Below are positions 1-5,053 of a stretch of DNA of 5,638 nt, one piece after another. Numbering within the stretch: position 1 is the stretch's first letter; each line of letters begins with the position of its first letter. Position numbers and translations under genes: made by a program. The notes under the pieces were generated by a model. The model did not search any database and had not been told where the DNA came from. It saw nothing but the letters and a program-made list of their open reading frames with translations. The DNA is from Verrucomicrobiia bacterium (GTDB lineage: Bacteria > Verrucomicrobiota > Verrucomicrobiia > CAIQCK01), in NCBI GenBank assembly GCA_026417675.1, contig JAOACV010000040.1, positions 1-5,638 of the forward strand, written 5' to 3'.

Positions 1-414
1 CACTTGCTCCGCGATCTTGAACAGCAGGCACTGCATGTGGAGCAGACAGGGGAAACCGGACGTGACTCCCGCCAGACCATAGGTGTCTTCCGTGCCAAAG
101 GCGTGGACAACGTCCGGTGAAATCCCGCGCAGCGCTCGATGAATCCGCCGCAAGTCGAAGCGGAAAAGCGTCGCGGCGCGCAGCCGCCGCGGGCAGCGCA
201 GAAAGTGCAGCGTGACGCCGCCCTGGCGGACCACCATGTCGCGATCCACTTCGTCGGTCTGCGTCACGACGTGGACATCATGGCCGCCAAGTTTTTCCAG
301 GCCTTGGACCAGATTCATGACCCAAGTGGTCGGATGACGGTTCGGGTCGGGCCGGTAGCCAGGCCGGTCCGCCAGCGCCCAGGTCGCATAATGAGCCACA
401 ATTGCAATTCTCAT
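1..414 (-). CDS. Glycosyltransferase family 4 (GT-B fold), N-terminal part, cut by window edge
   Basis: Open frame of 138 codons from an ATG at 414 to the left edge with no stop. The protein starts MRIAIVAHYATWALADRPG, the short hydrophobic beta strand that opens GT-B transferases. A helix and second strand follow (about 31-51, WVMNLVQGLEKLGG then VHVVT), typical of family 4 N-terminal domains. Residues 99-125 (SPDVVHAFGT, YGLAG, GFPCLLHMQ) match the usual 'pDvvHahg' strand followed by 'giPlv'. The C-terminal nucleotide-sugar domain with the E-x7-E motif lies outside the window, so donor and acceptor cannot be judged. By family such enzymes are cytoplasmic or membrane-associated and extend polysaccharide or lipid-linked glycans. 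The ATG lies 13 bp after the stop of the GT2 gene, so the two are probably co-transcribed. The spacer has only a weak AAAGA-like purine patch, so translation may be coupled. Family assignment is fairly sure; the exact role is unknown. Confidence 0.82.
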   Translation of the reverse strand, partial: MRIAIVAHYATWALADRPGYRPDPNRHPTTWVMNLVQGLEKLGGHDVHVVTQTDEVDRDMVVRQGGVTLHFLRCPRRLRAATLFRFDLRRIHRALRGISPDVVHAFGTEDTYGLAGVTSGFPCLLHMQCLLFKIAEQV

Positions 415-427
415 GGACGCGGGTCTT

Positions 428-1387
428 TCACAAAGACTGGGAGGCGCGATACCGCGCGATCCGCTCCCGGTCGCGGCGGCCAGCGGCCAGTGTCCGGGGC
501 AGCCATAGCAGGTTCCACCCAATCGCGGCGCAGGCAAGCATCGCGTTGGTCGCCAAGCCGGCGGGACGGTAGCGGCGCAGCGTGTAATCGCCGTCCAAGT
601 CCAGCTTGAGCCACGGATTGCAGGCGCGGTTGAGGACCGTCTTGCTCATGCGCAGGCCGGCGAGGATGCCGCGAAGTTTCAGGTGCAGTCGGATGACGTT
701 GCGCATGACGAGGTAGGCGCGACGCAGACCCATCTTCTGTGTGGACGCTTCGCCCAAGTGCCACACGGGCACGCTGAGTTCGGCCATCTGCCATCCGGCG
801 CGCATCGCCCGTTGTTCCAGGTCTTCCTCCTCGGCGTAGAACTGATATGCCTCGTCAAACAGGCCGACCGCGCGCAGAACGCCGAGGTCGCAGAACAGCG
901 CGCAACCCGTCACAACCGCCGCCGGCCGCCACGTGGTCTCGCGCGCCTGGCGGCAGGCCAGTTCGAAGGCGGGCCGGCTGGCGTCCTGGTTGAAAAGACG
1001 AAAGCCAATGATGCCATGCTCCGGATGCGCCGCGGCGTGGGCCACCGCTTCGCGAACCCACAACGGATGCGGCTCGATGTCATTGTTGGCGATGGCGACG
1101 TAGGGGGGGGGGTTCGCGATCGCATAGCGGATGCCGGCGTTGTTGCCGCCCGCATAGCCCAGGTTGCGCTCCTGCCGCAGCAACGTCACCTGGGGCCAGT
1201 GCGCTCGCAACCACTCGCACGAATCGTCCGTCGAAGCGTTGTCCACCACCACCAACTCCAACGGTTGATAGTCCGTCTTGGCAATCAAGGGCAGGAACCG
1301 CTCCAGCAGTTCCCGGCCGTTGTAGTTAAGGACGATGACACAAACGGAAGGGACGGATGATGCGTGGGGCGTTCCGGCTTCCATCAT
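428..1387 (-). CDS. Glycosyltransferase family 2 (WbbL/rhamnosyltransferase-like)
   Basis: 319-residue GT-A enzyme that would transfer a sugar from a nucleotide donor to a growing glycan. The N-terminal strand VCVIVLNYNG (15-24) is followed by VVVDNASTDDS (46-56), the nucleotide-binding aspartate motif. NLGYAGGNNAG (75-85) comes next, then NND (101-103), which takes the place of the DXD metal site. TGCALFCD (160-167) and the acidic segment FYAEEEDLEQRAMRAGW (183-199) hold the likely catalytic acidic residues. WHLGEAS and the basic RN...LK stretch (209-237) are typical of WbbL-like proteins. A hydrophobic segment near 278-298 may anchor it to the membrane. I chose the ATG at 1387 because AAGGAAGGCGG lies just upstream. 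An in-frame GTG at 1429 would add 14 unlikely residues and overlap a heptamer repeat. The gene follows galU by 66 bp and precedes the GT4 gene by 13 bp, suggesting a glycan operon. A C10 tract encodes Pro93-95. The sugar specificity is not predictable. Confidence 0.9.
   Translation of the reverse strand: MMEAGTPHASSVPSVCVIVLNYNGRELLERFLPLIAKTDYQPLELVVVDNASTDDSCEWLRAHWPQVTLLRQERNLGYAGGNNAGIRYAIANPPPYVAIANNDIEPHPLWVREAVAHAAAHPEHGIIGFRLFNQDASRPAFELACRQARETTWRPAAVVTGCALFCDLGVLRAVGLFDEAYQFYAEEEDLEQRAMRAGWQMAELSVPVWHLGEASTQKMGLRRAYLVMRNVIRLHLKLRGILAGLRMSKTVLNRACNPWLKLDLDGDYTLRRYRPAGLATNAMLACAAIGWNLLWLPRTLAAGRRDRERIARYRASQSL
1103..1112. repeat. Ten-base homopolymer (G10 on plus, C10 in the coding strand) inside the GT2 gene
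   Basis: An uninterrupted run of ten G on the plus strand reads AAC CCC CCC CCC TAC in the gene, giving Asn92-Pro93-Pro94-Pro95-Tyr96. It lies five codons before the NND metal motif. At the length shown the frame is open. Loss of one C would shift into a frame that stays open until a stop at about 910. Gain of one C would hit a TGA within the NND codons almost at once. Confidence 0.9.
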
Positions 1388-1397
1388 GTCCGAGTTA

Positions 1398-1408
1398 CCG
1401 CCTTCCTT
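1398..1408 (-). promoter_or_regulatory. Shine-Dalgarno-like ribosome binding site of the GT2 gene
   Basis: The minus strand reads AAGGAAGGCGG, ending 10 nt before the ATG at 1387; the better GGAAGG core ends 13 nt before it. The spacing is slightly long but this is the clearest purine-rich site before any gene here. It favours the ATG at 1387 over the upstream GTG at 1429. A second ATG follows directly at 1384. Confidence 0.5.
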
Positions 1409-1416
1409 GGTCAACG

Positions 1417-1437
1417 AATCGCAAATCACGAATCACG
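1417..1437. repeat. Short tandem heptamer repeat (aatcgca-aatcacg-aatcacg) between galU and GT2
   Basis: Two exact copies of AATCACG (1424-1430 and 1431-1437) follow a degenerate copy AATCGCA (1417-1423). The block fills part of the 66 bp gap between the galU stop and the GT2 start. Its lower GC sets it apart from the flanking genes. I recall similar ATCACGA-type repeats from intergenic DNA of some Planctomycetes and Verrucomicrobia, but cannot check this here. Confidence 0.6.
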
Positions 1438-1453
1438 GGTTGCGACCCCCGGC

Positions 1454-2320
1454 TCACTTCAGCAGCGACTTGAGATGCTCGCGCACGGCCGGCCCGATGT
1501 CCTCGCGCGCCAGCGCGAACTCGATGAAGGTGCAGACGTAATCCAGCCGGTTGCCGATGTCGTGCCGGACGCCCTCGAAGTGGTAGCCGTAGACCGGCTC
1601 CTTGTTTTTCATGAGCCGGATCGCGTCGGTTAGTTGAATCTCACCGTTCTTGCCGGGCGTGGTCTTCTCAATGCTTTCGAAAATGCGCGGCGTCAGGATG
1701 TAACGGCCCCCGATGGCCAGATCGCTGGGCGCCTTGGCGGGCGTCGGTTTCTCGATCAGATCGTCCAGCAGGTAAAGCCGGCCGTTGATCAACTTCCCGG
1801 AGATGATGCCGTAACGGTCCACCTTGTCGTGCGGCACCTTCTCCAGCCCGATGATCGAACGCCCTTGGAAATCAAACACGCGCATCAACTGTCGCGTGCA
1901 CGGCTCGTGCGACTGCACGATGGTGTCGCCCAGCAGCAGCGCGAACGGCTCGTCCTCGACGTGTTGGCGCGCGTAGCGCAGCGCGTCGCCCAGCCCGAGC
2001 GGCTCCTTCTGGCGGATGTAGTGGATGTTCGCGAGGTCCGACAGCCGGCGCAGGGCGGCCAGCTCCGCGTCCTTGCCGTCCTTCGCCAGCCGGCGCTCCA
2101 ACTCGGCGTTCTTGTCGAAGTGGTCCTCGATGCTGCGTTTTTCCGAGCTGGTGATGATCAGTATGTCGTGCAGCCCGCTGGCGATGGCTTCCTCGACGAC
2201 AAATTGGATCGTCGGCCGGTCCACGATCGGCAGCATTTCCTTCGGCTGCGACTTGGTGGCCGGCAGAAACCGCGTGCCAAAACCCGCGGCGGGAATGACG
2301 GCTTTTCGGACAAGACTCAT
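1454..2320 (-). CDS. galU: UTP-glucose-1-phosphate uridylyltransferase (GalU)
   Basis: 288-residue cytoplasmic enzyme making UDP-glucose and pyrophosphate from UTP and glucose-1-phosphate, the entry point for many surface glycans. KAVIPAAGFGTRFLPATKSQ (6-25) is the nucleotide-binding signature, followed by PKEMLPIVDRPTIQFVVEEA (26-45). QKEPLGLGDALRYAR (104-118), LLLGDTIV (128-135, D132 a likely Mg ligand), YGIISG (170-175) and LIEKP (188-192) follow. GGRYILTPRIFE (204-215), GEIQLTDAI (226-234) and GVRHDIGNRLDYV (250-262, D254 the second likely metal ligand) complete the core. The length suits the family (E. coli GalU is about 302 residues). An in-frame TTG at 2362 would add an unconserved Cys/Pro/Arg/Ser-rich tail, so I chose the ATG at 2320. 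No Shine-Dalgarno is visible, but TACACT lies 8 nt upstream. Small departures: GDT instead of the common DD at the metal site, and GNRLD where GDKLG is usual. The neighbouring glycosyltransferases fit its role. Confidence 0.96.
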   Translation of the reverse strand: MSLVRKAVIPAAGFGTRFLPATKSQPKEMLPIVDRPTIQFVVEEAIASGLHDILIITSSEKRSIEDHFDKNAELERRLAKDGKDAELAALRRLSDLANIHYIRQKEPLGLGDALRYARQHVEDEPFALLLGDTIVQSHEPCTRQLMRVFDFQGRSIIGLEKVPHDKVDRYGIISGKLINGRLYLLDDLIEKPTPAKAPSDLAIGGRYILTPRIFESIEKTTPGKNGEIQLTDAIRLMKNKEPVYGYHFEGVRHDIGNRLDYVCTFIEFALAREDIGPAVREHLKSLLK

Positions 2321-2328
2321 GGGCCGTG

Positions 2329-2357
2329 AGTGTAGGGACGCGGGGCGGGCGGAGCAA
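2329..2357 (-). promoter_or_regulatory. Possible galU promoter with -10 close to the ATG (leaderless type)
   Basis: The minus strand has TACACT at 2334-2329, matching TATAAT at four of six positions. It lies 8 nt before the galU ATG at 2320. A weak -35 candidate TTGCTC (2357-2352) is 17 nt further upstream. Transcription from here would begin within about two bases of the ATG, giving a leaderless mRNA, in keeping with the missing Shine-Dalgarno. The -35 is poor, so this rests mainly on the -10 and on the same arrangement before the MFS and UbiD genes. Confidence 0.35.
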
Positions 2358-2366
2358 GGCAAACAT

Positions 2367-2385
2367 GGAACGCCCCAGGCGTTTC
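2367..2385 (-). terminator. Hairpin after the MFS gene, possible weak terminator
   Basis: On the minus strand GAAACGCC, loop TGG, GGCGTTCC forms an eight-pair stem with one G-T pair and a three-base loop. It starts 16 nt after the MFS stop. Only ATGTTTGCC follows, so a proper T-run is missing. It may be a weak or Rho-assisted terminator or an mRNA 3' end stabiliser separating the MFS gene from galU. The stem is real; the function is a guess. Confidence 0.3.
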
Positions 2386-2401
2386 GGCGGAGGGAATGTT
2401 C

Positions 2402-3640
2402 TCACGCCAGGGTCCTCAGCTTGGGCTGGCGCAGGGACGCCACGACGACGCACAGTGCGAAGCAAACGCCCGTGATCATGACGCTGCGCTGCGCGCCGAG
2501 GTGATGGGCGAGCGTGCCAGCCAGCAAATTGCCGAGGGGCATCAGACCGAGGAAGGCCAGAAAATGGAGCGACAGCAGCCGTCCGCGCAGATCATCGGGC
2601 ATCAGGCGCTGGAGCATCGTGTTATTGTTCACCACCGTCTGCACATGGGCCGCGCCCAGCAGCGTCATCAATGTCAGCGACAGCGCCGGGTTGCGCGACA
2701 AGCCGAGCAGGACCAGCATCAACGCGAGGCTGACCGCGCTCGCCAGGTAGAGTCGGCCGCGCCACGGCACCTCGCTGAGCAGCGCCAGGATCAGCGAGGA
2801 CAGCACGCCGCCCGCGCCGAAACACGACACCATCCAACCCAGGCCGTCGGCGCCGATGCCGAGCACGTCGCGCGCGAACACGGGCAGCACAGACATTTGC
2901 GGGAAGCAGAGCAGGCTGTAGGCGGCCGTCAACAGCAACAGTGCGCGCATCACCGGCTGGCCGCCGAGGAAACGCAGCGCGTCGCGCAGGTTCTCCAGCA
3001 AGGCCATGCCGGCCTTCATTTCGCGGGCGGGCAGATCGCGGATCCTCCAGAGCGCAATAATGACGGCAAAGAAGCTCAGGCCGTTGAGGAAGTAACACCA
3101 GCCTATGTCCGCCGCCGTCAGCGTCGCCGCCGCCAGCGTCGGGCCGAGCAGACGGGACGCGTTGAACGCGAGCGAGCTGAGCGCGATGGCGTTGGGCAGG
3201 TCGTCGCGACCGACCAGTTCCAACAGCAACGCTTGATACGCTGGGTTGTTGAACGCGACCGCGACCCCCGTGAGGGTGGACATCGCCAGAATCGCCCAGA
3301 TCGTGACCGTTTGCGTCCAGATCATCACGGCCAGAATCAGGGCCGCCGCTGTCATCACGCTCTGCGAGACCAGCAAAATCCGCCGCCGGTCATGCCGGTC
3401 CGCCGCCGCGCCGCCCAGCGGCGTCAGCAGCGTGATCGGCAGGGCCGCGCAACACGGCACTAGGCCCAGCATGAACGCCGAATCGGTCAGTTGATAGACC
3501 AGCCAGCCCTGCGCGACCATCTGCATGAATGACCCCGTGTTGGAGAGCAATGAGCCGATCCAGAGCCGCCGATAGCCCGCGTGCCGCAATGCCCGAAAGC
3601 CGGCCAACAACCGGGAGGCCAGGGACGCGTCGGTTACCAT
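2402..3640 (-). CDS. MFS transporter, EntS/MFS_3-type exporter
   Basis: 412-residue inner-membrane protein rich in Leu/Ala/Val with about 12 hydrophobic segments, the standard MFS size and topology. The start YRRLWIGSLLSNTGSFMQMVAQGWLVYQLT (23-52) is characteristic of the EntS/MFS_3 branch. GGAAADRHDRRRILL (76-90) is the conserved loop 2-3 motif A. NPAYQALLLELVGRDDLPNA (132-151) and ASRLLGPTLA (161-170) are hallmarks of the same branch. LQRLMPDDLRGRLLSL (343-358) is the C-terminal counterpart of that loop. Proteins of this type use the proton gradient to export small molecules such as siderophores or drugs; the substrate cannot be read from sequence. I chose the ATG at 3640. The frame stays open to 3754, but that would add an Arg-rich tail without family resemblance. 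There is no clear Shine-Dalgarno (GGGGG lies too close); TACGCT sits 8 nt before the ATG. No siderophore or resistance genes are adjacent, so the role is unassigned. Confidence 0.9.
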   Translation of the reverse strand: MVTDASLASRLLAGFRALRHAGYRRLWIGSLLSNTGSFMQMVAQGWLVYQLTDSAFMLGLVPCCAALPITLLTPLGGAAADRHDRRRILLVSQSVMTAAALILAVMIWTQTVTIWAILAMSTLTGVAVAFNNPAYQALLLELVGRDDLPNAIALSSLAFNASRLLGPTLAAATLTAADIGWCYFLNGLSFFAVIIALWRIRDLPAREMKAGMALLENLRDALRFLGGQPVMRALLLLTAAYSLLCFPQMSVLPVFARDVLGIGADGLGWMVSCFGAGGVLSSLILALLSEVPWRGRLYLASAVSLALMLVLLGLSRNPALSLTLMTLLGAAHVQTVVNNNTMLQRLMPDDLRGRLLSLHFLAFLGLMPLGNLLAGTLAHHLGAQRSVMITGVCFALCVVVASLRQPKLRTLA

Positions 3641-3648
3641 ACCCCCGC

Positions 3649-3654
3649 AGCGTA
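3649..3654 (-). promoter_or_regulatory. Possible -10 element (TACGCT) just before the MFS start
   Basis: TACGCT on the minus strand lies 8 nt before the MFS ATG at 3640, the same spacing as TACACT before galU. I see no good -35 hexamer 16-19 nt upstream. Alone this would be unconvincing (three of six matches to TATAAT); it is listed because the arrangement recurs at three genes in this window. Confidence 0.25.
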
Positions 3655-3669
3655 GCACAAATCGCTGCG

Positions 3670-3715
3670 GCCGGCACTTGCGGCGACGCCGCACCGGCAT
3701 GAATGCAAGGGTGCC
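3670..3715. repeat. Nested inverted repeats in the gap between the MoeB-rhodanese and MFS genes
   Basis: The core is a perfect palindrome TGCGGCG-A-CGCCGCA (3679-3693), flanked by GCCGG (3670-3674) and CCGGC (3694-3698), which also pair. A second imperfect pair, GGCACTTGC (3673-3681) with GCAAGGGTGCC (3705-3715), encloses the inner part and would compete with the outer stem. It lies about 50-100 nt after the stop of the MoeB-rhodanese gene, so it could end or protect that transcript, but no T-run follows on the minus strand. The rest of the 126 bp gap (3641-3766) shows no gene. Confidence 0.5.
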
Positions 3716-3766
3716 GCCACAGCGCGACGCGCCCGCCATTCCCGCCCCTCGCAATGCTGAGGCGTG

Positions 3767-4933
3767 TTAATACTTCGGACAACCTGGATCCACCTCGGTT
3801 GCCCACGCCTCGATGCCGCCGCGAACGCTCTTAAGGTTCTGATAGCCTTGCTCGCGGAGGAACTGGAGGGCCTTCATCGAGCGCCGGCCGCCTTTGCAGT
3901 GCAGCACGACCAGTTGGTCCTTGGGCAGCTCGGCGTGGCGCGCGGGCAGGTCGGAGAGGGGCAGCAGTTTCGCGCCAGGGATGCGACAGATGGCCCACTC
4001 CGCAGGTTCTCGGACGTCCACCAGCGCAAACTTCGCGCCACTGCGCAGCATGGCGGCTAGTTCGGTGGCGGTGATCTCGTCCGGGCTGGGTTGGGGGGCC
4101 GCGGGAACCTCCGGCTCGACGCCGCAGAACTGAAAATAGTCAATCAGCTTCGTGAGGGTCGGATGCTCCCCGCAGAGGGGGCAGTTCTTGTCGCGGCGTA
4201 GGCGCATTTCGCGAAAGCGCATGTCGAGAGCGTTGTAAAGCAACAGCCGCCCGATCAACGGTTCGCCGCAGCCCAGGATGAGTTTGATCGCCTCGGTGGC
4301 TTGGATGACGCCGATGACGCCAGGCAACACGCCCAAGACGCCGCCCTCGGCGCAAGTCGGCACCAAGCCCGGCGGCGGCGGTTCGGGATACAGGCATCGG
4401 TAGCACGGCCCGCCCAAGTGCGGCGCGAACACGCTCGCCTGGCCCTCAAACCGAAAGATGGAGCCGTAGATGTTCGGCTTCTTCAGCAGCACGCAGGCGT
4501 CATTGGACAAATAGCGCGTCGGGAAGTTGTCGGTGCCGTCTATGACGATGTCATAGTGCTCGAAAATGCCGAGCGCGTTGTCGCTGGTCAGGCGCGTCTC
4601 GTGGCTCTCGATAGCGGTGTGCGGGTTGATGTCATGGATCGTCTCAGCGGCGCTCTGCAACTTGGACCGGCCCACGTCGCGCGTGCCGTGGAGGAGCTGC
4701 CGTTGCAGGTTGGTTTCGTCCACCACATCGAAGTCCACCAGACCGATTCGTCCAATGCCCGCCGCAGCCAGATACATCGCCGCCGGCGACCCCAGCCCGC
4801 CCGCGCCGATGCAGAGCACGCTGGCCGCCTTGAGTTTAGCCTGCCCCTCGACGCCGACCTCCGGCAGCACGAGGTGCCGCGAGTAACGCCGGATTTCTTC
4901 ATCCGTCAGTTTCGTCTGGCTGGGCGCGTCCAT
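3767..4933 (-). CDS. moeB: MoeB/ThiF-family sulfur-carrier adenylyltransferase fused to a rhodanese domain (MoeZ-like)
   Basis: 388-residue cytoplasmic enzyme that would adenylate the C-terminal Gly-Gly of a small sulfur carrier (MoaD, ThiS or CysO type) and help load sulfur onto it. The opening LTDEEIRRYSRHLVLPEVG (9-27) is the MoeB signature. GAGGLGS (43-49) binds nucleotide, VDFDVVDETNLQRQLL (66-81) carries the ATP-contacting acidic and Arg residues, and DGTDNFPTRYLSND (132-145) follows. CYRC (177-180) and CPLC (251-254) form the zinc site. PTCAEGGVLG (192-201) holds the conserved Cys194. The rhodanese domain spans about 286-388 with active-site loop CKGGRRS (346-352), so persulfide chemistry looks intact. 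I chose the ATG at 4933; in-frame ATGs upstream, such as 5014, add residues unlike the family. No carrier-protein or molybdopterin gene is nearby, so the pathway (Moco, thiamine, cysteine or tRNA thiolation) is open. The gene diverges from the UbiD-family gene. Confidence 0.93.
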   Translation of the reverse strand: MDAPSQTKLTDEEIRRYSRHLVLPEVGVEGQAKLKAASVLCIGAGGLGSPAAMYLAAAGIGRIGLVDFDVVDETNLQRQLLHGTRDVGRSKLQSAAETIHDINPHTAIESHETRLTSDNALGIFEHYDIVIDGTDNFPTRYLSNDACVLLKKPNIYGSIFRFEGQASVFAPHLGGPCYRCLYPEPPPPGLVPTCAEGGVLGVLPGVIGVIQATEAIKLILGCGEPLIGRLLLYNALDMRFREMRLRRDKNCPLCGEHPTLTKLIDYFQFCGVEPEVPAAPQPSPDEITATELAAMLRSGAKFALVDVREPAEWAICRIPGAKLLPLSDLPARHAELPKDQLVVLHCKGGRRSMKALQFLREQGYQNLKSVRGGIEAWATEVDPGCPKY

Positions 4934-4955
4934 GTTGCTTTTCGCAAACCGGCGC

Positions 4956-4984
4956 ACGGTAGCCAAACAATCCGGTGAAATCAA
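4956..4984 (-). promoter_or_regulatory. Weak candidate promoter of the MoeB-rhodanese gene
   Basis: On the minus strand TTGATT (4984-4979) and TACCGT (4961-4956) are 17 nt apart. Transcription would begin about 15 nt before the ATG at 4933. The -10 matches only three of six positions, and no Shine-Dalgarno stands out in the short leader. It supports the ATG at 4933, since it lies inside the frame if the start were at 5014. Confidence 0.22.
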
Positions 4985-5013
4985 GAAGGCCGGGCGCGCC
5001 ACCGGTTCGGCCA

Positions 5014-5044
5014 TTGACGCTACGGGGTTGGTGCCCGCTATACT
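5014..5044 (+). promoter_or_regulatory. Good sigma-70-like promoter for the UbiD-family gene, leaderless spacing
   Basis: TTGACG (5014-5019, five of six to TTGACA) and TATACT (5039-5044, five of six to TATAAT) are separated by 19 nt, slightly over the ideal 17. The -10 ends 9 nt before the ATG at 5054, so transcription should start near 5051, leaving about three bases of leader. No Shine-Dalgarno is present. This is the best promoter in the window and lies in the 120 bp gap shared with the divergent MoeB-rhodanese gene. Confidence 0.55.
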
Positions 5045-5053
5045 GTTCGCATC

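Noticed and set aside
139..609. Plus-strand open frame of 156 codons
   Set aside because: It runs opposite both glycosyltransferase genes and its Arg/Ser/Pro-rich translation looks non-coding.
683..2329. Plus-strand open frames (683-1360 and 1634-2329) opposite the GT2 and galU genes
   Set aside because: Both are antisense shadows caused by high GC at codon third positions; the minus-strand genes have clear family motifs.
2396..3463. Long plus-strand open frame of 355 codons opposite the MFS gene
   Set aside because: It is the antisense of a Leu/Ala-rich membrane protein and translates to Gln/Arg/His-rich low-complexity sequence with no family resemblance.
3641..3754. Upstream extension of the MFS gene to 3754
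   Set aside because: The added stretch is Arg/Cys/Gly-rich, lacks a signal or family match, and covers the inverted repeats.
3641..3766. Small RNA gene or riboswitch in the MoeB-MFS gap
   Set aside because: The inverted repeats fold, but I recognise no riboswitch core or RNA family, and a leaderless MFS mRNA would not include them.
4301..4978. Plus-strand open frame of 225 codons opposite the MoeB-rhodanese gene
   Set aside because: No domain-like pattern, and the opposite strand encodes an unmistakable ThiF-family protein.
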